From Bimastos eiseni (lineage: Eukaryota; Annelida; Clitellata; Crassiclitellata; Lumbricidae), in assembly GCA_959347315.1 (NCBI GenBank), contig OY365808.1, forward strand, positions 5,074,188 to 5,138,187: 64,000 nucleotides of DNA. The letters are read 5' to 3'. This document shows, one piece after another, positions 1 through 13,085 of the stretch. The notes under the pieces are model-generated. The model did not search any database and was not told the origin of the DNA. It saw only the letters and a list, made by a program, of their open reading frames with translations. Positions within the stretch are counted from its first letter, which is position 1, and each line of letters opens with the position of its first letter. Both the position numbers and the translations under genes were made by a program.

Positions 1-1338
1 ATTCTAATTACAACCCTTTATAAAGCACGGTCGGTAGCAAACTACTGACATGGTGCATTTACAAGATTGTTCACTGTAAGTGCAATTAAAATTCAATGCT
101 AGAAATTACATAGAAAGCACAGTTTTAACTGTTCTTGTAAATCAGACACTCATTTTACCCCTCCAATCATTATAATAAACTCATTAAATTTGGCCGCTCA
201 CAGCGGCCTCAGGAGTGGTAAGGGCTAAAGCGGTCTCAAGAAAACATGACAAGAATCAATGATTAGCAAGACCACTTTATATATAATGAGATCATTCCTA
301 CAATGGAATTAAATTTGCCTTGACTGCCTTATATCAGAATTTGTGAATTAACAAAACAGTTACTATGTAAACCTGGTAATTTCCATAGAACATTCCCGAT
401 ATTACAAGTAAGCAGATATATCAAACAGATACATCAATCAAGATTACATCCTACAATGTCAGAAAGTGTAAATAATAACACAAACTGTTAATAAAAACAT
501 AAGCTTCATAGAACGAAACAATATAAATGTGAATATTATTTGTCATGTACACATAAAGACCTAAAGACATAAAGACATAAAGTACCTAATATACTAACCA
601 TAACCATAATCTCAAAAACTTCTAAAGCGCACACGTACAGCCTCTCATTCATTCATGGTAGAAGAGCTCAGCTGTGCATGGTCATTGGTCTATCCTAACC
701 CGGTCAATGTACAATGCAAAAGCCTGGTTGGCAGAATTCTTAGCACCATTGACTGAGGCCAATAAATAATGCTCCAGTAGTCTAATTTGATCTAAGAAAT
801 TCAATGGCATTGTAATAATTTTCACACCTTCGCTCAATGGGGGCTGTCGAGATCATCGATGTGCATGGGTGGGTCGTGTCAAAAGCAGAAAAGCCTTCTG
901 TGAAGGATCGGAAACAGGCTACAGGGAAATGCATTCAATGAGCGCTAATGCGCTTTCGGCTGTGGCCCACAGGCCAATAAAGACTCTGCAGAATGGGCAT
1001 TGCTGGATGTTCCAAATGGATGTTCCAGTCAGAAAAACAGAGGAAAGGAGATGGAAAAGGCATACCCAACAGGAACTCCATTCATATATGAGAACTAGTA
1101 TAACCCTTTTTGAACACTTCTCAACAGATCTGTGCACCCTACTGTACAACCGTATAATCTACCATTCCTAAATAGCTGAATAGTTAGCTATTGCGAACTT
1201 AAACATGACAGCGGGGATACACTTCCACTTCTCCATCATGAGATCATTACACTACACATGTGCTATGAACAGCATTTTGGTACAGTTAGCATGTGACAAA
1301 AAACTGCATAAAACTTAAATTGTGAATTCATTCCTCAC
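1..1338 (-). other. NEO1: neogenin-like intron 9 (3' part lies outside the window)
   Basis: No exon resembling FN3-2 was found here on the minus strand. Positions 598-650 resemble the start of dispersed repeat family A (see 8690). A 100-codon open frame on the plus strand at 869-1171 has no recognisable domain and is probably chance. Confidence 0.55.
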
Positions 1339-1484
1339 CCTCAGGTTGCATATCCATAGTGATCTGTGCTGAATCAGCACTAGGTCCCTGAGAATTCCAG
1401 GCTACTACTCGAAAGTGGTACTTGGTAGAAGGCTTCAGGTGTTGTACGTTAGCCTCTAGTGCTGACGTATTTAGCACCCTTTCT
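1339..1484 (-). CDS. NEO1: neogenin-like exon 9: second half of FN3-1
   Basis: Residues 517-564: RERVLNTS, then VQHLKPSTKYHFRVVAWNSQGPS, the FN3 F-strand tyrosine motif and G-strand. The vertebrate counterpart reads RERALNT and FRVVAYNEWGPG. The acceptor is ATTTAG and the donor GAGG|GTGAGG, phase 1, so the protein continues in an exon beyond the left edge. Confidence 0.9.
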
Positions 1485-3568
1485 CTAAATGAACAACAAC
1501 ATTTAGTAATAGCCTACACTCTTGTTATGTAACGCTAACACTATGCTGCAAATGATATGGTAGAGATCTCTTCCCAGAAGCATTTATTCAAGATGAAGCA
1601 TAAACAAAAACACTTTTTAAAAACGAACAAGTGCCATGTTCCAATATACAATTACCAGAAGACATTGACTAATTAAAGTAAAAAAAAAACAGTAATCATA
1701 TAACATGACTGACTTTTCACTAACAGCTAAATGGATTAAAAACCCATAATTAGATCATCTTTCCATGTGGGTTAAATGAATTATTGTCTCATAAATGATC
1801 AGTCTCTTCGTATGAATAATGTGAATTAAAATTCCGTAACTGGGAAATTCTTCTGTATGAATTACATATAATGTATTTTGACAATCAGCTCTCATTTTGA
1901 TATTATCCATCCGGCTTCAAACTTTGAACGGAGAGGTTAAAGGCAAGTCTAAGAGTAAGTTGAAGCCTTAATACTGTAGCAATGAGCATGTAACTAAAAG
2001 TGACTGGGAAACCAATGCAGCTCATCATTTTAGTGCTAGTGGTGATTGAATGAATGAGTGAATGAATGATTGATTGAATGAATGAATGAACGAATGAATG
2101 CCATGTACAATAATAACTCTTTCAAACACCTGCAATCAGATACAACTGTTGCTATAATATCAAGCAAATGCCCATAAATATTAAATGCATTTTCTGTCAA
2201 TTTATTTTAAATCAACATTTAATTTGATTTAAAAGATTAGCCCCTTTCCGTTCAGGTTAGAAAGATGATCAAACTAGAATACAATTTTAATAATAATAAT
2301 AACAATAATAGCAATAATAATATCAATATGTATAATAATAAGTATAATAATAATAATGATGAGATGATTACAAAGAGCCATAGCACAGTCGAGGTCAAAG
2401 AAAAGGGAGTTTGTTCAAGAGATCAAATAAATTAATTATGGTAACTACAGATGATACTTTAAAAAGATTTAGTGTGACTTCACTTAGAGCAGCCAGACTT
2501 GATGCCATTTAACAGTACTAAAGAAGTCATTAGATTAGACAAAATCTTATCAGATTAGTAAGGTCAAATATGGTCAGATAGGTCACATAAGGTCAGATAC
2601 GTTATATAAGGTCAGGTCGATTCAGGCAAGAGCTCAGAATGCAGTGTCAATGTATGTGATTACATCTTTTCACATGAGCACTCACTCACCTGTCTGAGAG
2701 GTCTTCTTTCCAGAAAACGGAATATCCAGCAATATCCGACAGACCAGAAAGCACTGGTGCAGCCCAGGACAGCGTCACAAAACGCATGGACATCAGGACA
2801 ACCTGAAGGTCACTTGGTGCAGACGGAACACCAGTCGCATTCGACGCAATAACAACTCCTACAGTATGAGGACCAGGGTCCTGAGTTACGGACTCAATCA
2901 ACAGCTCAGAAAAACCCGGTGTCAGCTCTACACCCAAAATTCAACAGAAAATACCAAAAATTAAACCCAAAGGAATGGGAAAAAAGTGAACTCAACAAAA
3001 TCTGAACTGATAATCAAAACAAACTGAATCTGTGCAGAATAAAAACCCAGAGAAAATAATGAAAATAAATTATAACATAAACTGCAAAGATTAGACATAT
3101 GTTGTGGTTATAACAATGACTTAAAAGGTACAATATTCACTATTCAGGCAATTGATACACACATAAATATCATGTACCATGGCACAGTATTCCTGATGTA
3201 TCATCTACATGTGGAGACTTTACCATACCTCGCACCAACAAGAAGTTTGGGAACCGTGCATTCTCAGTCGCAGGACCCACAGAATGGAACAGTCTCCCAA
3301 TTACAGTCCGTCAAGCCACAACCGTTACATAAATCCAGACAAAACTGAAGGCCTACTTATTCTCTCTGATCTATGACTAAGAATGCAGCACAGTGCGCTT
3401 TTGTGCAAGACTTGTCTTGTCAAAGCGTGTTATAAATGCATAGTTGTATTGTATTGTATGTACATGATAAAAAATCAATAGATGAAGCCACAAAGAATTA
3501 GCAACCCAGCAGGCTTTTTGAAGAGGTGCAATTTATAAACTCAGAATGGATGAATGAATGAATGAATG

Positions 3569-3604
<36 letters not shown>

Positions 3605-6600
3605 GCAACCTAGAGAGATCTGTCCAGGCTGTCTGTATTGACACATTGTCTCTCATTAACTTGAACTAACACAAATAATTTTATTTTAGAGCATTAATAT
3701 CCTGAACAAGAATGCAACACAGCTACATTTAGTGACAGGATGGTCTTTATATTGATATATCTCTATAGAAAAGACGGTTTCCTTAGAACAACTATCTATG
3801 AACTATTATGTAATACACATACAAGACCTTCATATATTGAAAACTCGGCATCACAATCAACATAATATAACTTATGGAGTCAACTTGTTACATGGCAACA
3901 TCAATCATTCATAGAAATCAATAATATTTTATAACAATGGACAGACACGCGAGAAACAAGGTCAGACTGGATTGGATTAAGGAAGATAATCATCACAGAA
4001 GATTATGCTCAGTTCAACAATGTAATCCATGGCAAATTCGCAAGATGGGCTTAGGATACAAGCACATGTTACAGAAGCAAAAAGCCAAAGCAGTAACCAC
4101 AGAACCACTGTACCAACTTTATACGTGTACTCCTGATATGTCCATCCTGAAAGCGTGCCATGTAAATCATGCATTACTCTAAATAACATTGCATAAACAC
4201 AGACAGAGAATCCTTGAAAATCTACGATGAATTATAATTGTAAACATGACATCACAACTCACCAATCTCCCGGACCACAAGCTGTGCAGTAGACTGTGCA
4301 CTGCCCACAGCACTAGATGCGACGCACTGATACATGCCAGCATCAGACAGAACCAGACCGAGGATACGGAGGTTGTAGCCATCGACCAACTGGAAGTAGT
4401 CGCTTGGAATGACGGCATCTCCATTCTTCAGCCAATGAACCGTAGGCTTTGGAAGACCGTGAACAGAACACGCCAGCTCAACGTCTGCATTCACCTGGCC
4501 CACCGCACTTGCTGGCCCTGCAAGAATCTTTGGTGGCACTGCAAACAATGCATCAGACTCCAGAATTCCTGTCATTGTCTTCAGTTAATATTTCCATTGC
4601 TTCTTTGGAACAATAGATTTGCGAGGGATTCATTATCAGAGGCGACACTTTGTGAAGCCAATTGCCTCACAATGAAGAACTAGAAGAGCAGCTCCTTAGG
4701 ATAAACATGAGAGGCAGTCATAGGTCTGAGGTCATACCTTCTTCACTTTCTTGGCCTTCCTTAGCTGGACAGAACAGGTTGCTAGTCCTCTCACTCACTA
4801 CTTTCTTTCTCAACAACAATAACGCATTATGGGTCAGTGCACTTAGTTCACAGCCAAGTTTCCTGCAGAGTGTCATAGGAGTGGAAATGTAAAACATCCT
4901 TCAGAAATGGCAGGAGTTGAACCCCAGACCTCAGTGTTGTCAGTCCAGCACACTAGACCCTCATGCAGCCCAGAATAGGGAACTTCTCTCACAAATATTT
5001 TATGCTAAGATTTATATTATAATCTCAGCACAGAAACTCTGGCAAAAAAGACACAACTTTAAAAAGTGAGAATCTGATTGAGAGAGGCCAGTCATTAGTT
5101 TTGCCCTTAGTAATGGGGAAAGTCATTCCAGGTAGATGGACCCATAACAGCAAACACTCGGTGTTAGGCCAAGGCAGTCTTAACACAAGGCACAATATGA
5201 TATAACTGTGTTTTAATATTACCTTCCTCTCAAAGTTCAGAATTGCACATGAGCATAAATGGTACCAAGCAGTGGTGAGTGAATGACTTGCTCAATGTCC
5301 CTACACTGTAATCATCTGCCTGAGTGGAGACTTGAACCTGTACTCTCTGCATTACAGGTAGAGCGCTATAACCAATCAGCTACTGTATCATCTGCAAACT
5401 GAATTAATATAAGAAACATTGAGAGGAGTATCTGACTAATAACTGCAAAAGCAACACCAATCAACTATCTAATTACAATTAAAATTACACCTGTAACCAT
5501 CTAAGCATCATTGCTGCTTCCCTTTCATTTGTCTCTTTTACCTGCTCGCCCTATACATCTTGGTAAACAAAACGATCGAAAAAACAAATCTGATCAAACA
5601 CTAGCACTGCACACGTTAATAGATTCAAGATCATTTCTTCAGGTGGGCTTTCGCCGTGAAGACGTCTGATGCCAGACACCTGTCTGTGCAAGTTCAGGCT
5701 CAGCAGCTCAGCTGATCATCAGATGCTCCAAGCCCAACACGTCCCTTGCTTTCACTTACCTGTCTTTCAAGAATAATCTGTCACTGCACATCTGCATTGA
5801 TTCAACCAACACAAGTTATCAACGAACCTCAGCCCAGCCACTCTTTGTCAGGTCCAGCACAGCCTCACAACATGACCAACACGCTACTACATCACCACTG
5901 AATGCATCATATTTATTAACCCAAGTGTAGTCAAGTCTTTGTTCTCTGTGCTGTTTATTTCTTCATATCCAATCAGTTGCTTTACTTTAAGTCTACCGTG
6001 ATATGATTTTTTTATTATACACTTCTTAGCTTAATCACGTTCAGTATTTCAGCATCATAAGCATTTCATACCAACCCGTTCAAAGCTAAATTTCTTGGCT
6101 ATCAATTTTTTTTATCATACATACTTAAGTAAAGAAACATGCTTTCTAAAAGTTCATGCTCACTCTAAACTAACCAATTAATGACTTCCATGGTATCCCT
6201 ATCTTATATAACGCATTAGTAATTAGTTGACGATCACCAGTATGAAGGCATCAGGTAGTTTTTTATAAGTCTCCAATTAGAATTAAAATATTCAAGTGAA
6301 ATCACTGGCAATAATTGCAATCCTTCAGCAAATCCCTCACTAACAATTGTTTATCCCCATCAATAGTTTGTCATATGGTCCTTTGCGCACTTCTGAACTT
6401 GGAAATGAGGGTAATAATAAACACAGTTGTATTGCCTTACATGCCTCTACTCTTTGAAGAGCCGCCAGACTTGGCTCTTTGAACAGCCAATTGCTTGGTT
6501 ATACTTCGCAAAAGTCACCAGATATGATTTGTTACGATACCTTGTACTGTAACTGTAACGTCAGCATCGATTGATTCCTCCATGTTAGTTGCTCGACACG

Positions 6601-9600
6601 TGTAGAGTCCAGACTCATCTTCACTGATCTGTCTGATCCTAAGACTTCCTGCTCCAACGAGCGACAAGCGATTCTCTGGCTCACTGTCAAGAATTAAACA
6701 TGCCCATATACATATACAAGAAATTAGCAGTAACAGAAATTGTAATTACTTAATAAGACAACTAACACACATCAATTGTCATAATTAGAGTTACAAATTA
6801 CAACACAACTGCAATAAACACATACATCAGGTAAGTACAACATTTATTTACAATAAAATTGCACACTTACACAAATGAAAGAGTAAGCAACTGAAATGTA
6901 AACATTTAAACTTAACAATCGATTTGCAATAAAAAAAATCGCCTGAAACCCACAGCAGACCGTCGAGAGTTGAGCCATCTTTGAGCCATGAGATCTGAGG
7001 CTGGGCTCCGTTTCTATCTCTGCCATTTGCGCCACAGTGCAGGACCAATGTGCTGCCCTCTATGACAACTCTGTCTTTTGGCTTCATCACAAAACGAGGA
7101 GGCACTTTGTGATAGGTGGCTAAAAGCAGAAGACAACACATACTAGTCATAGCTACTTGAAGCTAGCTGGGAAATGATGTCAGCTAGAACATTTTCTGGC
7201 AAAGGCTAATTGTAACAAGCCAGGATATAGCATAAGCTGGAACATGTTCTAGTAATTAATGGCTATTTGTAGCAGGCAAGGAAAAGTATTAGCAACATGT
7301 TCTAGTAATGGCTAATTGTAGCAAGCCAGGTAATAACATAAACCAAAACACGTTCTAGTAATGGCTAATTCTAGCAGGCAAGGAAATAGTATCAGCAAAT
7401 GTAAAGGGCAGGTAATATTGGAAAGCAGAACATAATCTAATAAATACCAAATGTAAAGAGCCAGATAGAGTGTTGACCAGACCATATTCTAGCAACAGGT
7501 AAAGGTTAAGAGCCATAGATTGCGTGAGCCATGATATATTCTAGCCATGACTAATGACTAAGATTAATGAGCCAAGAAGAGCACAAGCACTGGGCAAACA
7601 CAGATCATCCCCAGAATCTTTGCTTCTCATTCCCAGAAATACATGTCTGTCTGGCTGTCTGTAATTGTGGGGCCACGAGATCACCCCTGGGTAAACTAGT
7701 GATGAAAATCCAGCTGGCTTAGATATCATGCAGACTAATGTGGGGCTGAAAGACATGCTGAACATGGTTTCGATTATCAACAACTATCTCCACTGACATT
7801 AACAGGCCACTGTTACCAACTGAAATGCTTTGTTAACTACGTTACATTGAAGATAAAATAGCTATAGAGACTGATCTCGCAGGGCATCTCTGTTTATTTC
7901 AGATTTCAACCACACAGAAACTGAACTCAGCTTCCGAAGCAAGTATCTTACACCACGATCTAGTATCCAGCATCTCGGCCTGGTATGCAGCACCCAGACC
8001 AACTATACACTGTACAGATTCAAGCTAGAAGAGGAAGAAGTGAAAAAGAGCAGTCCCTTAAACTATTCCTGAGGCAGCCATGGGTATTAATTGCTAGTAA
8101 TTTCATTTTCTTAGCCTTGGCATATGCAGGCGGGTGGCCAGTCCTCTTCCTCGCCTTCTCATCTTCCCACCGACAATGTACGATTGGTGTATTAACCATA
8201 GCCAAGTTGGATAGGGTGTGCATGTGGAGCAGAAATTTCGACACACTAACCATTGAAGCACTCTTAAAATTGATATTGGTATTTGGAAACAAAAAACACT
8301 ACTAGTGTCTGGTGAAAATGCAGTGACTGTGGCCCACACAGACAAGCAGCAATGCAGCATTTTATAACAACTGCACAAAACTGCCTGTCACTAGGCAACA
8401 ACAACTCATGTGGACTGCTACCCTACAGTTTATTTAGATGTAATTGTTTGTAAAGGCAATTGAATATTTATAAAGCAACATTCATAGATTTAGAGGCACT
8501 ACGGTTCCATGTCAGTGCTGTCAATCACAAACAATAGAGTCTTCAGGCATTTCCAAAACAAAGGAGGAATGCTGAGGAGGTCAAGGCGCAGTTCCTGCGA
8601 GATATGAGCGTGTAGCCACAATAGTTCGTTCTTTAAGTAAACTCTGTGAGTTTTGGCTTACTATTATAATCATAACCTCAACACGTCTAAAGCACCATTT
8701 GAAAGCCAAACAAAGGGCACCAGCTTATTCACGAGCGCTGCATCAAATCAGAGGGGTCTTCGAAGTGGTAGCCCGAGGAAGTTCATACAATAGTAATTGT
8801 AACTGTATGGTAACTACATTTCTAGTATGCCTGCTAAGATCCTCTCATAGGTGTCCAATCAATGGACATGTTCTCAGATGAAACAGAAGCAGATATATAT
8901 GCAAACAGACATGTTCAGTGTTTACATACATAACACGTGAGTTGCCATCTATGCAGCCTAATTAATAGTAGCTTCAAAACGCTCAATGGTAAACAACATA
9001 AGATACTGAGGAGATTCAGGTACATGTGCCTGTGTGACTTAAGATATATTGAATAACACGTGCAAACATGGCAATTGATCCACGTGATATTACATAATGT
9101 TAACAGTAGTTCACCTGTCACGGCGAAATGTATCAGAATACAATTATGAAGAAGACAATGCTAAACAAGGCTTAAGCAGAACAAAGAAGTGACATGCTGT
9201 GGCACGTAACAACATGAAAGCAGTAAGAAACATCTCTACTTGCTCACATCTTTAACACTATGTACAAACACATCAAAATTCAGATGATAAAGAATCATTC
9301 TTATGCCACGCATTCTAGACTTCTCCACAAGATGTAACATAATAATTATTATAAAACAGGAATTACAAAGCATTCCTGTCATTAATTCAAACTGTTTACT
9401 GCGTCATCCTTCCTGGCAGCAATGCCACAAAATGAAGCTGTGCTAAATGCTGTCAGTAGTTTCATCGCCATACCTATGTTATTACTGCTGATTATGATTG
9501 ATTCTATTAATAGGCCTACTTTTATTACCACACTAAACACATGATATTTGAAGACAGTAGCAATGACTAGAATGACTGTAGCTTGTGACGTATACAGTGT

Positions 9601-12600
9601 GATGTGGGCTGTATCGAAGGAAGTTTGACTGCTTATATTTGACAGATTGAGTCACAAAAATATGCTTAGTTAGTATATGAAACAGGCAACTGCACAAGAC
9701 AAATTTCTAAACATTTGTTTTTGTCAGATCCAAGCATTTTACGAAGAATGTTGCATGTAACTTAAGATACTTGCAGACATGTTTACAATGTGCTTTTCAT
9801 GTCATGATAAACCATTAGCATGCCATCAAAAGCATAACTGCTGATAGAAACATTAACCTTTGACCATCTTCACACCATAAACTTTTCCTTACTGAGCCCA
9901 TTCATAATAACGAAATTATGAGGCATTACAAAGTTTCTGATCATTCAAAATTTCTACCAAAATTTCTACCATACTTCAAATCCTTCCCAAGTCTAATGAA
10001 AATAATGTCTTTCCATCAGCAGGTCAGTTATCAAATTACAGTTATATGTTGTTCAACTGTCTCAACAGATAATCTCCAAATGTCTTTAGAGCATGATGTC
10101 TAAATGCATAATGGCATAATTTCTAAATTTATGTATTTAGGGTCTAATGTCTAAACGTCTTTAGGATGTCCAAATGTCTTGAAAGGATAAGGCTCAAGTC
10201 TCAATGTCCAAGACCATGAGTACATGAATGATAAAATTCCAACAAACCTCGGTTATCGTCGAGGGCCAGGTGGGCAACACCACTGAAGACCGATTTCGTC
10301 TCCACCTCCACTTGGCACTTGTAGTTCCCAAAGTCCGACGATTGTAAGCTGTGAATTTCCAGGACCCCGTCCTCGTGCAAATGATATCGGCCGTTTCCTG
10401 GCTCGAGTTGCTCGTCGTACTTGAACCACCGGATGATGGGTTGAATCAATTGCACGACTGAGCATGGAATCATTGCGATGTCTCCAACATGTAGCATCAT
10501 CCCACGGGGCTCTTCCACAAAATTCAGTTCACCATCTGCAAGTGAATGCACAGACAGGATGTGCAGAATATAAATATTAACCACAATACAACAAATTGTT
10601 CCGCAGATTTCACACACACTCATCATCATAAGAGACTACGAGTTTAATAGTTGCAATAACTTGAGGTAAGTTATCCATCTTGAAGGAGAAATACTTTATA
10701 AACACCGCTGTGAGGTACTTAATTGGCCAACTCTTCCACTGTTTGCAGTCTGACAGTGTCATTCCCAAGCCTGGATAAAGGAGGAGGGTGATGCTAAAGT
10801 GTGGTTAAACTGTAACTACCTACCACTCAATTGGCCTTGTAGCATTATTGGGAAGCACATAAAAAGACAAAGTAATGACCGTAAAGTAAGGTAAGTGAAT
10901 GGTAAATAGTTAAATTAAACACAAAAGATAAGATTAAGTAACATGTGGTCAGCAATGGTTAGACAACATTCCAGTAACTAATGAGGCAGTTTACTGGCTA
11001 TCAGTAACCAGACATTAAATGCTCATAAGAATTATGACCATGCAACTTTAAGAGCATGCGGCAGGATAAGGAAATAATCAAACAGACCCAGACATCAACA
11101 AACAGGAATAAGGATTGGTGAGAGGGCATTTGTGTCAGAGGGCATCTGCTGATGTGGTCAGTTCTCAGTCCAGTCCAGTTACTTATCTCGTTTTATGTCC
11201 ACAGCAAACAGGCCACAGCTGCACAAAATGTCAGACTGATTGCATCAAAATCATTTATGTAATAAAATCTCAAAAATTCTAAGATGAAAGAAGGAAGATG
11301 AAAAAAACAGCCACTTTAATTGATAAAATAATTGACAAAACACATTTACATGCCTCCATAGCAGTGGTGTCTACTAATGGGGAGGGCATGGGGTGAACGA
11401 TCTCCAATGGTGCCAGAAATGGGGAGGTAAGAATTTACAGTTTTGAGTGACCTCAGGATCACCTCCAGAGTGAGGGTTTGTTTTCCCATTCCAGGTGTGA
11501 TCTATAAAAGCCCCTCTGAAGACAAAATGGTCATTCGGCTGCAGCACCTACACGCACCGACACTATTCCAATGGCATGACGCCTGTTTAACCACATATCT
11601 TGCACTGATCGTCATTAACTGACCAATGACGGATGATGCGGGAATGATTGGATGCCAGGTGACAGGGCATTTCAACGATTGTCAGCCATCTGAGTGAGTA
11701 CACCCGCTTCGATTTCTTTTAACTTCATTGCAGCGCCACCAGCAAATAAAGCACCACAAATGTTTGCCATGTTCCATTTGCCAAAGATGAATGGTGTACC
11801 TACGAGATATTTGCAGGCGAGCCTTCCTGCTGACAATTGTCCCCAGACCCTTAATGGTTGCCCTGCACTGGTAGACCCCTTCGTCGGCCCCCTGGGGCGA
11901 GGGTGCGGTCATGAAGTGCAAGGAGCCGTTCAACAGGATGTTCCTGAAACACAAAGGCAGTTACAGCTAATTAATTGCTGGCAATTTCGCCCAAACGTAC
12001 ACAACACCATCAGAGTCAGAAGTGAAATTACAGCAACTCTTGTCACCTGTCTCTAAACATCTCAAGAGACACAAAAGCACGTGACTTCACTTAACAACAA
12101 TGCCTCAGGCATGACTGCATTAACATAAGGCATAGAATGAAATAGCAGAAGTAGATCATGCATATAAGATAGCAGAATCAAAAAGAATCATCAAAATGCA
12201 TAGAAACACATATGTGGAAGAAGCTTCAGAGATGTTATCTGAATACCATACTTCAGTATGACATCATCTGAATACCATACCTCAGCCTAACACCATCTGA
12301 ATACCATAACTCAGCCTAACACCATCTGAATACCATACCTCAGCCTGGCATCATCTGAATATCATACTTCAGCACAGCCTGACTTCTTTATATCCTGACC
12401 CATTGAATTTCAGCCTGCTGTCTCCAAGGAACCCTGCAATGCTTAACTACATTATGGTTTTAGCAACACTCAAACCATTTTATTTTATCCACCAATTCAT
12501 CATGGTAACAGCAACTTAGTATTAGATAAGATTTTATTTTAATGGATTAGATTGTGCTATTAGATACAGTGAACCATTATCAAAATATCTGAACAAGTAA

Positions 12601-13054
12601 TTTATTTGGTAAGTATGTGAGTAGTGGCATAACAACTAGATCTCCTCGGATGCCCCTCCAACAATTAAAGGTTAGTTACTCTTTAAAGAGGCTGTGTCAA
12701 AATCAGAGAGATGAGACCACCCTCCTCTTCTATCCAGGCTTAGGACTGGCACCAGTCGAAAGCGGCAGCGAAGGAATTCAGATTAAAGCCTCTTTGTTCA
12801 TCATTCATACAGCTTTGTTTACACTCAAGACAAGCCTGTCAAGACCATAATCAAAACCTATCACCTGTCAATCAGTGATCTCATCACAAAGAATGCTAGT
12901 CAGAATGATTTGTCTGCTCATTCTCACAGATTTACTTACCCTTGTGCTGTTTACCCTCATAATTATGTTTAGTGAGCCTATGCTGGCCGGCATTGACCAC
13001 TGGTGGCCAGATAAAAGGCCCAATGTTGGCCCCTCAGGAATTTGGCTATCAGAT

Positions 13055-13085
<31 letters not shown>

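Larger units (their letters stand above)
7120..10247 (-). other. NEO1: neogenin-like intron 4
   Basis: Holds a degenerate tandem repeat (7185-7400), a coding-like repeat fragment (8020-8180) and a family A repeat (8690-8785). No exon was recognised in the remainder. Confidence 0.6.

Noticed and set aside
4246..4683. 145-codon plus-strand frame
   Set aside because: Antisense shadow of the Ig4 exon.
5228..5396. Functional tRNA-Thr gene
   Set aside because: A and B boxes are present, but the acceptor stem does not pair and a SINE body follows.
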